Below, piece by piece: positions 1-7,824 of a stretch of 64,000 nt of DNA (position 1 is its first letter; each line of letters opens with the position of its first letter). Source of the DNA: Pseudoalteromonas sp. G4 (GTDB lineage: Bacteria > Pseudomonadota > Gammaproteobacteria > Enterobacterales > Alteromonadaceae). The notes under the pieces were generated by a model. It was not told where the DNA came from and ran no database searches. It was given only the letters and a program-made list of their open reading frames with translations. Where the stretch lies: NCBI RefSeq assembly GCF_028875915.1, contig NZ_JAPEHW010000006.1, positions 30,563 to 94,562 on the forward strand, in the 5' to 3' direction. Position numbers and translations under genes: made by a program.

Positions 1-770
1 GAGAGCTCGCTGAGTTAAAAACGCTTGGCATTGATCGCGTATTTATCGCGTTGCACGGTCGTGGTGGTGAAGATGGCACAATTCAAGGTGCGCTTGAATT
101 TATGGGCCTACCTTATACCGGCAGTGGTGTACTTGGTAGTGCCTTAGCAATGGATAAAGTGCGTTGTAAGCAACTATTTATTGCCAATAACCTACCAACT
201 GCGAAATTTACCACAGTCAAAAAAGGCGAGAATTATAATACGCAAGAAATCATTGCTGAATTTGGTGCGGTGATGGTCAAGCCAAGTCATGAAGGTTCGA
301 GTATTGGCATGGCGAAAGCAAGTTCTGCTGAAGAGTTAAATAGCGCGCTTGAAAATGCCTTCTCATTTGATGATGAGGTATTGTTAGAGCAGTGGATTAC
401 TGGCTCTGAATACACCGTAAGCATGCTGAATAACCAAGCGTTATCTGTGATCGAAATGCGTACGCCGCGTGGTTTTTATGATTACGAGGCAAAATATAAA
501 GCTTCGACCACAAGCTATCATTGCCCTGCGGACTTAGTGTCAACTGAAACGGAGTACTTACAACGTATTGCAACGCAGGCGTTTGCGCTTGTTGGTGCTA
601 AAGATTGGGGGCGTGTTGATGCAATGCGTGATGAAAATGGTCAATTTTACCTTTTAGAAGTGAATACGGTACCAGGCATGACAGAAAAATCGTTAGTGCC
701 AATGGCTGCGAAAGATTCCGGCAGAAGTTTTGCCGAGCTGGTATTAGAAATTTTGGATTCGACACTATAA
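1..770 (+). CDS. ddlB: D-alanine--D-alanine ligase (5' end outside window)
   Basis: ATP-grasp ligase that joins two D-alanines in the cytoplasm for peptidoglycan precursor synthesis. The frame is open from base 3, so the N-terminus lies upstream of the window. Visible motifs are LHGRGGEDGTIQG near the start, the ATP-grasp stretch VMVKPSHEGSSIGM, and the C-terminal metal/substrate motif FYLLEVNTVPGMTEKSLVP. The stop codon abuts the ftsQ start directly, as expected in the division/cell-wall (dcw) cluster. The TTG at 51 is only an internal leucine codon. Assignment to DdlB rather than DdlA rests on the ftsQ-ftsA neighbours. Confidence 0.96.
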   Translation, partial: ELAELKTLGIDRVFIALHGRGGEDGTIQGALEFMGLPYTGSGVLGSALAMDKVRCKQLFIANNLPTAKFTTVKKGENYNTQEIIAEFGAVMVKPSHEGSSIGMAKASSAEELNSALENAFSFDDEVLLEQWITGSEYTVSMLNNQALSVIEMRTPRGFYDYEAKYKASTTSYHCPADLVSTETEYLQRIATQAFALVGAKDWGRVDAMRDENGQFYLLEVNTVPGMTEKSLVPMAAKDSGRSFAELVLEILDSTL

Positions 771-1559
771 ATGAAAGAAAAACTGCTCACTGCTACAGAT
801 TTAGTAAAACGATTGGTTGCTGCAACCAATTGGTCTTTGCTATTTGGTGTGAGCTTTTTTGTTTTAACTTTATTTGTTACTTGGCAAGGAGTAAACGCAT
901 TAACCGATTACTTAGCAACTGAAAAAAATAGTAAGTTGAGCAAAGTGTTGGTACATGGCGATCCTGTCTATACAAGTGAGCGAGCTATTGTTGCTAAAAT
1001 TAAGTCACTAAAAGTTAAAACGTTTTTTGATGTTGATGTAAACCAAGTACAAGAGAAACTATTAGAGCTTCCTTGGGTTGCCAGTGTTTCTGTACGCAAA
1101 CAATGGCCTGATACGTTGCGTGTGTATGTTACTGAGCACCAAGCTGTGGCAATTTGGAACCAAGATTTATTGTTAAATACGCAGGGTGATATCTTCCAAG
1201 CACCAGCTGAGCAGTTTTTTAATAAGCTACCTATGTTGTATGGCCCTGAAGGTAGTGAAAATGAAGCATGGAAGACATTTAAAACCTTCAAAGAATTGCT
1301 AGCGCTAAATGAAATTAAGCTCAGCAGTTTGGCTTTATCTGAACGCTTTTCGTGGCAGTTATGGCTCGAAAGTGGTGTGAAATTGAATTTAGGGCGTAAA
1401 GATATTGCTCTCAGAGTACAGCGTTTTATCGATTTATATCCGGAGATAAAAAACTCATCGGATAAAGAGGTAGAGTCGATAGATTTAAGGTATGATACGG
1501 GATTGGCTGTAAGTTGGCTGCAGCCCACTGAACAGCAAACTAAAAATAATAAGGTATAA
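771..1559 (+). CDS. ftsQ: Cell division protein FtsQ
   Basis: Bitopic inner-membrane divisome protein that links early and late division proteins through FtsB and FtsL. The 262-residue product has a short cytoplasmic N-terminus, one membrane segment at about residues 22-42 (SLLFGVSFFVLTLFVTWQGV), then a POTRA domain (about 55-125, containing VHGDPVYTSERAIVAKI) and the FtsQ beta domain with LPWVASVSVRKQWPDTLRVYV. The ATG follows the ddlB stop with no gap, so translational coupling is likely. Length and order match the family. The GTATAACAAGGGT after its end overlaps the ftsA ribosome-binding region. Confidence 0.95.
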   Translation: MKEKLLTATDLVKRLVAATNWSLLFGVSFFVLTLFVTWQGVNALTDYLATEKNSKLSKVLVHGDPVYTSERAIVAKIKSLKVKTFFDVDVNQVQEKLLELPWVASVSVRKQWPDTLRVYVTEHQAVAIWNQDLLLNTQGDIFQAPAEQFFNKLPMLYGPEGSENEAWKTFKTFKELLALNEIKLSSLALSERFSWQLWLESGVKLNLGRKDIALRVQRFIDLYPEIKNSSDKEVESIDLRYDTGLAVSWLQPTEQQTKNNKV

Positions 1560-1566
1560 CAAGGGT

Positions 1567-2799
1567 ATGACCAAGGCAGTTGAACGTAATCTCATAATCG
1601 GCTTAGATGTTGGTACATCTAAAGTGGTTGCTGTTGTTGGGGAAGTAACGCCTGATAATCAGTTGAGTATTGTTGGTGTTGGCAGTCAGAACGCACAAGG
1701 TATGGATAAAGGTGGTGTAAACGATCTTAATCTTGTCTCAGAATCAATTCAGCGTGCGTTAGATGAAGCGGAATTGATGGCGGATTGTCGTATTAGCTCT
1801 GTTTACCTTGGTATTTCTGGTAAGCATATCCAATGCCAAAATGAAAATGGTGTAGTGGCTATTAATAATGCTGAGATTACCCATGATGATATTGATAATG
1901 TTATTCATATTGCTAAGTCAGTACCTATTTCAGCTGAACGTAAAATGCTGCACGCGTTGCCGCAAGAATACACCGTAGATATGCAAGAAGGTATTCGTAA
2001 CCCGCTAGGTATGAGTGGTGTACGAATGGAAGCTCGCGCCCATATTATTACGTGCTCAAACGACATGGCAAAAAACATTGAAAAATGTGTTGAGCGCTGT
2101 GGTTTACATGTTGACCAGTTTATTTTCTCTGCGCTTGCATCGGGCGATTCAGTATTAACTGAAGATGAGCGAGAACTCGGAGTTGCAGTTGTTGATATTG
2201 GTGGTGGTACAATGGATATCACTATCTATACACAAGGCTCATTACGGCACTCAGCAGTACTACCTGTTGCGGGAAATCAAGTCACAGGCGATATTGCGAA
2301 AATATTTCGTACTCCTATCTCGCATGCTGAGGCAATTAAAGTACAATATGCCAGCGCGCTAAGTCGTTTAGCGAGTCAGGAAGACAGTATTGAAGTACCA
2401 AGTGTGGGTGGTAGACCTGCACGAATTATGTCGCGTCATACGTTATCGGAAGTCGTAGAACCGCGCATGAGAGAGATTTTTGAGTTGGCGATGAATGAAA
2501 TCCGCCGCTCGGGATTAGAAGAACAAATAGCTGCAGGCATCGTGTTAACTGGTGGTACAGCCAAAATGCAAGGTGTTGTTGAAGTAGCAGAAGAGATTTT
2601 CCAAATGCCAGTGCGCGTTGGTCAACCGGTAGGGATCGCTGGGCTTACTGATTATGTGAATGATCCGTCATTCGCAACTTCAGTTGGATTGTTGCAGTAT
2701 GGGCGAACTATGCAACATAGCCAGAGCAACCGCACCACAGAATCTGGTAATGGAAATTGGTGGAGCCGTTTAACAAAATGGTTTCAAGGGGAGTTTTAA
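1567..2799 (+). CDS. ftsA: Cell division protein FtsA
   Basis: Actin-like ATPase that tethers FtsZ filaments to the inner membrane. The 410-residue product shows the phosphate-1 motif (IIGLDVGTSKVVAVVGEV, about residues 9-26), the SHS2/1C region, the phosphate-2 motif VVDIGGGTMDITIY near residue 213, and the adenosine motif GIVLTGGTAKMQG near 324. The C-terminus ends in an amphipathic helix, WWSRLTKWFQGEF, the expected membrane anchor. It lies 7 bp after ftsQ. The gene is full length and shows no lesion, unlike the adjacent ftsZ. Confidence 0.96.
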   Translation: MTKAVERNLIIGLDVGTSKVVAVVGEVTPDNQLSIVGVGSQNAQGMDKGGVNDLNLVSESIQRALDEAELMADCRISSVYLGISGKHIQCQNENGVVAINNAEITHDDIDNVIHIAKSVPISAERKMLHALPQEYTVDMQEGIRNPLGMSGVRMEARAHIITCSNDMAKNIEKCVERCGLHVDQFIFSALASGDSVLTEDERELGVAVVDIGGGTMDITIYTQGSLRHSAVLPVAGNQVTGDIAKIFRTPISHAEAIKVQYASALSRLASQEDSIEVPSVGGRPARIMSRHTLSEVVEPRMREIFELAMNEIRRSGLEEQIAAGIVLTGGTAKMQGVVEVAEEIFQMPVRVGQPVGIAGLTDYVNDPSFATSVGLLQYGRTMQHSQSNRTTESGNGNWWSRLTKWFQGEF

Positions 2800-2847
2800 G
2801 CTTTTACCTTTTGAGTTTTCAATTGGTAGTTAGTCGGAGAGTTAAAC

Positions 2848-4022
2848 ATGTTTGATTTAATGGAACAACACGGCGAAGAAGCCGTAATTAAAGTAATCGG
2901 TGTTGGCGGTGTAAATTTATTGCGGCCAATACAGATGCACAAGCATTACGTAAGTCATCTGCAGATGTAACGGTGCAATTAGGTACGCAAATTACGCAAG
3001 GTTTAGGTGCTGGGGCAAACCCAGAAGTGGGTCGTGATTCAGCCGAGGAAGATGCTGATACGATTCGCAATAGCCTAGAAGGTGCGGATATGATTTTTAT
3101 CGCTGCTGGTATGGGCGGTGGTACAGGTACTGGCGCTGCACCTGTAGTTGCACGTATCGCAAAAGAAATGGGAATTTTAACTGTTGCAGTTGTAACACGC
3201 CCTTTTGAATTTGAAGGTAAGAAACGTGCAGCTTCAGCTGAAGAGGGTATTAATGAGCTTTCTCAGCATGTGGATTCATTAATTACAATTCCTAACAATA
3301 AACTGCTAAAAGTTTTAGGTAAAGGTACGACATTATTAGACGCATTCGCAAAAGCAAATGATGTGCTATTTGGTGCGGTACAAGGTATTGCAGAATTAAT
3401 TACACGCTCTGGTCTAATCAATGTGGATTTCGCCGACGTACGTACAGTTATGTCAGCAATGGGCACTGCAATGATGGGAACTGCGTCAGCAAAAGGCCCT
3501 GATCGTGCTCAAGAGGCTGCAGAAGCAGCAATCTCAAGTCCACTACTTGAAGATGTCGATTTAACAGGTGCTAAAGGTATTCTTGTTAATATCACCGCAG
3601 GTATGGACATTGCGATTGAAGAATTTGAGACAGTGGGTAACCACGTTAAAGCGCTTGCTTCTGAAAACGCAACAGTTGTAGTGGGTGCAGTTATTGATCC
3701 AGATATGTCTGAAGAGTTACGTGTAACGGTAGTTGCAACTGGTTTAGGTGGTGAGCGTAAACCACAATTTGGTATCGTAGGTACTGATTTCCAGAAGGTA
3801 TCAGGCTCAGATACAAACCAAGTTAGCAACATTAAAACAAACAGTACAGCTACACCGGGTGTGTTTGTACCAAGTTTTGCACAATCAGGCAGTGTTGATT
3901 CACCTGAGACAGTTGAACCAAGTGTTCAATCTGAAGTCAAAGAAAACGCATCGCTTGATACAAAACAAGAGAAAGCAGATTACTTTGATGTACCTACTTT
4001 CTTGCGTAATCAAGCAGATTAA
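2848..4022 (+). pseudogene. ftsZ: Cell division GTPase FtsZ, frame broken by a deletion of about 49 bp
   Basis: Tubulin-like GTPase that forms the division ring. The natural ATG at 2848 encodes [21 protein letters not shown], the family N-terminus. At about 2910/2911 the sequence jumps to codons for [24 protein letters not shown] in another frame, and the first frame stops at 2968-2970. Comparison with E. coli FtsZ indicates loss of roughly 18 residues (remainder of the GGGGGNAVEHM nucleotide-binding loop and following helix), about 49 bp, which agrees with the observed frame change. The rest is well conserved: [12 protein letters not shown] signature, T7 loop [12 protein letters not shown], and the C-terminal FtsA/ZipA tail [15 protein letters not shown] start at GTG 2973 would lack GTP binding. 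A working copy is expected, so assembly error is likely. Confidence 0.9.
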
Positions 4023-4114
4023 TTGCTCGATTGTTTAAATATTATGCATAATTTGGCAGCTGGTCTTATCTGTGGTAAGATCGCCGCCCAATTTAACGAA
4101 TAAGTGGATAGCCT

Positions 4115-5026
4115 ATGATAAAGCAGCGTACCATAACTGAAAAAGTCAGTGCCGTAGGTGTTGGATTACATAAGGGTGAAAAGGTATCTATCACTCTCCG
4201 ACCTGCTAGTGCGAATACGGGGATCGTATTTCGCCGAGTAGACCTTGATCCTGTTGTTGATTTTGAAACAACACCTGAAGCCGTGGGCGATACTCAATTA
4301 TGTACATGCTTAATCAATAAAGACGGCGTTCGCTTATCGACAACTGAGCATTTAATTGCGGCAATTGCTGCATTAGGCTTAGATAATCTAATTGTTGAAT
4401 TAGATAGCCCTGAAGTACCAATTATGGATGGTAGTTCATTGCCATTTATCTACCTTATTCAAAAAGCGGGTATTGAAGAACAAAATGCCGCGAAGCGTTT
4501 TGTTCGTATTACCGAAAAAGTGCGTGTAGAAGACGGTGATAAATGGGCTGAAATTGAACCTTACGATGGCTTTCATATCGATTTTGAAATTGCGTTTAAC
4601 CACCCAGCAATTAATGAGAGCCGTCAACGTATTGGTTTAGACATTACAGCAAAAAACTTCATTGAGCAGATAAGCCGTGCGCGTACATTTGGATTTATGC
4701 GTGATATTGAATACATGCACGCTAATAACCTTGCATTAGGTGGCAGCATGGATAACGCAGTAGTACTTGATGATTTTAAAGTGCTTAACCCTGATGGTTT
4801 ACGTTACCCTGATGAGTTTGTTAAACACAAAATCTTAGATTGTGTTGGTGATCTGTTTATGACAGGTCATAACTTGTTAGGTAAGGTAACTGCATACAAA
4901 TCTGGTCATGACCTTAACAATAAGCTACTGCGCAAGTTAATGGCGACTGAAACAGCATGGGAATGGGCGACATTCGAAGAGTCAGTTACCATGGCTGCGC
5001 CAGGTTTAGAAACTGCAAAAGCATAA
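4115..5026 (+). CDS. lpxC: UDP-3-O-acyl-N-acetylglucosamine deacetylase
   Basis: Zinc amidase for the first committed step of lipid A synthesis, in the cytoplasm. The 303-residue length matches the family (about 305). Zinc ligands are visible at H79 (TTEHLIAA), H238 and D242 ([11 protein letters not shown]), and the general-acid histidine at H265 (KSGHDLNN). It follows ftsZ by 92 bp, the usual order at the end of the dcw cluster. That gap holds a 12-bp palindrome at 4041-4052 and a possible hairpin around TCTTA/TAAGA. A strong terminator follows the gene. SecA and MutT, which often come next, are absent. Confidence 0.97.
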   Translation: MIKQRTITEKVSAVGVGLHKGEKVSITLRPASANTGIVFRRVDLDPVVDFETTPEAVGDTQLCTCLINKDGVRLSTTEHLIAAIAALGLDNLIVELDSPEVPIMDGSSLPFIYLIQKAGIEEQNAAKRFVRITEKVRVEDGDKWAEIEPYDGFHIDFEIAFNHPAINESRQRIGLDITAKNFIEQISRARTFGFMRDIEYMHANNLALGGSMDNAVVLDDFKVLNPDGLRYPDEFVKHKILDCVGDLFMTGHNLLGKVTAYKSGHDLNNKLLRKLMATETAWEWATFEESVTMAAPGLETAKA

Positions 5027-5050
5027 TAGTTTAAAAAATAAACATGAAAG

Positions 5051-5073
5051 CGCGACTTAGGTCGCGTTTTTTT
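5051..5073 (+). terminator. Rho-independent terminator after lpxC
   Basis: Six-base stem CGCGAC / GTCGCG with a TTAG loop, followed by seven T residues. It sits 25 bp after the lpxC stop and closes the ddlB-ftsQAZ-lpxC block. Confidence 0.9.
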
Positions 5074-5327
5074 ATGGATAAAATTAAGAAGAGACTTATT
5101 TAACCCTTTTGATTTCATAAAGAGCGCTATCGTGAAATAATTTAAAAAGATCACAATGCGTGACTTTTAATGTAGTTTCACTAAATTAATAAACTCAAAT
5201 ACAGATGACATGATGATTAAATTGCAAGTATGGAGATTAATATTTAAGTGCGCTTGAATTAAATTCAGAGCGAAAGAATTGTATTAAAACTAGTTTTTTA
5301 AAAGTAAATTGATTTTGGAACTAGAAA

Positions 5328-5364
5328 GAAGTGGGGCGACTGAAGAGGCTTGAGTTCGCGATAA
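5328..5364 (-). pseudogene. Remnant of the 3' part of a tRNA-His gene
   Basis: On the plus strand this 37-base stretch starts GAAGTGGGGCGACTGA and matches 5431-5467, the 3' end (T arm, acceptor strand and CCA region) of the adjacent tRNA-His, with only about five substitutions. Similarity fades beyond it. It cannot fold into a full tRNA because the anticodon and D arms are missing or decayed. The simplest reading is a decayed tandem tRNA copy or a leftover attachment-site-like duplication. The rest of 5074-5434 shows no gene. Confidence 0.65.
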
Positions 5365-5434
5365 TTTTATATTGTCGGAATTACTTGTGATTCGAAAGTA
5401 TTAAAGAAGATAAATTGAAGCATCAAATAAGAAG

Positions 5435-5511
5435 TGGGGCGACTGACGAGACTTGAACTCGCGACAACCGGAATCACAATCCAGGGCTCTACCAACTGAG
5501 CTACAGCCGCC
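5435..5511 (-). tRNA. tRNA-His (anticodon GTG)
   Basis: Read on the minus strand, the gene has a 7-bp acceptor stem GCGGCTG / CAGTCGC (one G-T pair), an extra 5' G at 5511 that pairs with the discriminator C (the tRNA-His hallmark), D-arm sequence AGCTCAGTTGGTAGAGC, anticodon loop TTGTGAT with GTG, T loop TTCAAGT, and an encoded CCA at 5435-5437. A partial copy of its 3' end lies at 5328-5364. Confidence 0.96.
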
Positions 5512-5620
5512 ACAAAAAGAGATACACCTTGTTTGGTGTGGCGCGCATAATACATAAAAAATCTTACTATGGGAAGAGTTATGTTATGCTTTTGGTAAAT
5601 AATTTATTTTAAATGGCTTG

Positions 5621-6013
5621 ATGGTGATAAAAGCAACTGTAATTCGTTCAATGTGGTTAGCTATTGGTTTGTTGAGTTTATCGTTAGGAATTCTTGGTGT
5701 ATTTTTGCCTTTGTTACCGACTACTCCGTTTGTTTTACTTTCAGCTTTTTGCTTTTCGAAGTCTTCCTCTCGGTTACATCTATGGCTGTTAAATCACAAG
5801 TTGTTTGGGCATTTAATAAATGATTGGGAAAAGCATGGTGTCATACGCACTAAGGTAAAAATCATCGCAACGACCTCGATGTTGTTACTGGTTTCTTACC
5901 CGTTGATTTTTATGCCCTTTGCTAATTGGTTAAAAGCAATTGTAATTATAAGTATTGTATCAGTACTTGTATTTATTTGGACGCGACCAACAAAACCAGA
6001 GATAAAAAGCTGA
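5621..6013 (+). CDS. DUF454 (YbaN-type) inner-membrane protein
   Basis: A 130-residue membrane protein of the DUF454/YbaN family, whose function is not established. The N-terminal hydrophobic segment (WLAIGLLSLSLGILGVFLPLLPTTPFVLLSAFCF) carries the family's G-x-FLPLLPTTPF motif, followed by a polar loop with LHLWLLNHKLFGHLINDWEKHG, then two more membrane segments (about 86-125). TTG (5618), ATG (5621) and GTG (5624) are consecutive possible starts; ATG is chosen. It is a single gene between the tRNA and mscS. Confidence 0.85.
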   Translation: MVIKATVIRSMWLAIGLLSLSLGILGVFLPLLPTTPFVLLSAFCFSKSSSRLHLWLLNHKLFGHLINDWEKHGVIRTKVKIIATTSMLLLVSYPLIFMPFANWLKAIVIISIVSVLVFIWTRPTKPEIKS

Positions 6014-6108
6014 TAACTTGATGTAAAATAATAAAAGTGAATGACGCTGATAATAAAAGACTTTATACTTTGTGAGTACCTATTTCACCTCCAAAAAAGG
6101 AATTAAAC

Positions 6109-6930
6109 ATGGACAATGCTACAAAATGGTTAAACGATAACTCAGATCTAATTTTGCATTATGGTTTGCAGGTTATCTTTGCGATAATAATCTTTTTGAT
6201 TGGTATTCGCGTTGCTAAAGTGTGCGAAAAACTGACAAAAAAAGCGATTGAGAAAAAGAAAGTTGATAAAGCTGTAGGCTCATTTTTAGCCAGTATAGTG
6301 TATGCGTTAGTTTTTGCTGCAACAGTACTGATGGCGCTTTCTCAAGTAGGTGTTGAAACGACATCATTTATTGCTATTTTGGGTGCTGCGGGCTTAGCGG
6401 TTGGTTTAGCATTGCAAGGTTCATTATCAAACTTTGCATCTGGCGTATTGATTATTATTTTACGCCCATTTAAATCGGGTGAATTTATCGAGGCGGCAGG
6501 GCATTCGGGTAGTGTGTCTAAAATTGAAATCTTCTCAACAGAATTACTTACACCGGATAATAAAACAATAGTAGTACCTAATTCTGCTATTATGGGTGGT
6601 GCAATCGTAAATTACAGTCGTCAAGCAACACGTCGTGTCGATATTACTGTTGGTGTAAGTTATGATGCTTGTCTTAAACAAACACGCGAAGTACTTGAAA
6701 ATGTAATTAAGTCAAATGATAAAGTGCTAAAAGATCCTGAGTTTTTCATCGGTGTACACTCTTTAGGTGATTCAAGCGTTAACTTTGTAACACGCTCATG
6801 GGCTAAAACTGAAGATTATTGGGCGGTGTACTTCTACCTACAAGAAAACTTTAAACTGGCTCTGGACGAAGCTGGTATTTCAATTCCTTTCCCGCAAATG
6901 GATGTGCATTTAAATAAAATTAGCGAGTAA
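6109..6930 (+). CDS. mscS: Small-conductance mechanosensitive channel MscS
   Basis: Inner-membrane channel that releases solutes during hypo-osmotic shock. The 273-residue product aligns throughout with E. coli MscS (286): three membrane helices (about 17-38, 61-83, 90-125), the pore-lining TM3 glycine/alanine pattern AILGAAGLAVGLALQGSLSNFASG, the beta domain ILRPFKSGEFIEAAGHSGSV and NKTIVVPNSAIMGGAIVNYS, and the C-terminal FPQMDVHLNK. A good ribosome-binding site (AAAAAAGGAA) precedes the ATG. The DUF481 gene follows 12 bp later and is probably co-transcribed. Confidence 0.95.
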   Translation: MDNATKWLNDNSDLILHYGLQVIFAIIIFLIGIRVAKVCEKLTKKAIEKKKVDKAVGSFLASIVYALVFAATVLMALSQVGVETTSFIAILGAAGLAVGLALQGSLSNFASGVLIIILRPFKSGEFIEAAGHSGSVSKIEIFSTELLTPDNKTIVVPNSAIMGGAIVNYSRQATRRVDITVGVSYDACLKQTREVLENVIKSNDKVLKDPEFFIGVHSLGDSSVNFVTRSWAKTEDYWAVYFYLQENFKLALDEAGISIPFPQMDVHLNKISE

Positions 6931-6942
6931 TAGGCTCTTATA

Positions 6943-7716
6943 ATGAAATTAAAATATTTAGCGTCTCTAATGGCATTTACACTTACTAATGTAGCTATTG
7001 CTGAAGAAAAAGCATGGGAAGCGAGTAGTGAATTAGGTGCTATTATCACCAGTGGTAACACAGAAACGACAACGTTTAAGTTTGGTGCAAATGCTAAACA
7101 TGATATTGGTCAGTGGACTAACGAATATAAACTGAATGCACTTTATAAAGAAGATGAAGTAACTTTAGAAAGTGGTTTAAAAGAAACGCAGCGCACGAAT
7201 GAAAAATACGGCGCTGCAATTCAAGCAAACTACAATCTAGGGGAAAAACATTCGCATTTATTCGTTGGTTTAACGCATGATAGTGATTACTTTGGTGCAT
7301 ATCGACACGAAACAGTGCTTTCAGGCGGTTATGGTTTCCGTTTAATTGATGAATCGAATATGACCTTGGGCTTTGATTTTGGTCCGGGTTATAAGTATTT
7401 TCAGTACTCTGAAAAAAATAATGATTTTTTCAAAGATGGTCGCCCAAAAGCGGGTGAGCGTGATGATGAGTGGATTGCATTAGCGAAAGCTGATTTCAGC
7501 TGGACCATTAATGATAATGCTAAATTTACTCAGGGAATCAAAGTTGAATCAGGTAGCACTAACACCAAAAGTATTTCTGAAACAGCCCTATTAACAAAAA
7601 TTAATGGTTCACTGCAAATGAAAGTTGGTTTTAATGTTACTCACAACTCAGATGTCGATACTGATAAAGTAAATACAGATACAGAAACTGTGCTGACTTT
7701 AGTATATAGCTTTTAA
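6943..7716 (+). CDS. DUF481 outer-membrane beta-barrel protein (YdiY-like)
   Basis: A 257-residue exported protein with signal peptide MKLKYLASLMAFTLTNVAIA and predicted cleavage before EEKAWE. The mature part has the DUF481 pattern of alternating beta strands (ELGAIITSGNTETTTFKFGANAKHD, NEKYGAAIQANYNLGEKHSHLFVG, FDFGPGYKYFQY) and ends VLTLVYSF with a C-terminal aromatic typical of outer-membrane barrels. Family members are described as salt-induced outer-membrane proteins. Its place 12 bp after mscS suggests a shared osmotic-stress context, which is an inference. Confidence 0.85.
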   Translation: MKLKYLASLMAFTLTNVAIAEEKAWEASSELGAIITSGNTETTTFKFGANAKHDIGQWTNEYKLNALYKEDEVTLESGLKETQRTNEKYGAAIQANYNLGEKHSHLFVGLTHDSDYFGAYRHETVLSGGYGFRLIDESNMTLGFDFGPGYKYFQYSEKNNDFFKDGRPKAGERDDEWIALAKADFSWTINDNAKFTQGIKVESGSTNTKSISETALLTKINGSLQMKVGFNVTHNSDVDTDKVNTDTETVLTLVYSF

Positions 7717-7740
7717 TTTCTAGCTTAACAAAATTGTAAA

Positions 7741-7765
7741 AGAGCGTTTAACGCTCTTTTTTTTT
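7741..7765 (+). terminator. Rho-independent terminator after the DUF481 gene
   Basis: Stem AGAGCG / CGCTCT with loop TTTAA, followed by an uninterrupted T run. It separates the mscS pair from the envelope cluster. Confidence 0.9.
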
Positions 7766-7824
7766 ACCTACTAACTCAGGTACAATTATTGGTTGAATTT
7801 GAACTTAAATTTTAAAGGGATCCT

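Noticed and set aside
968..1528. Long minus-strand open frame opposite ftsQ (186 codons)
   Set aside because: It is antisense to a well-conserved gene, has no recognisable domain or ribosome-binding site, and is explained by codon usage of the real gene.
2848..4022. Programmed ribosomal frameshift in ftsZ
   Set aside because: A frameshift cannot restore the missing 18 residues. The segment itself is absent, so a deletion or assembly error is the better explanation.
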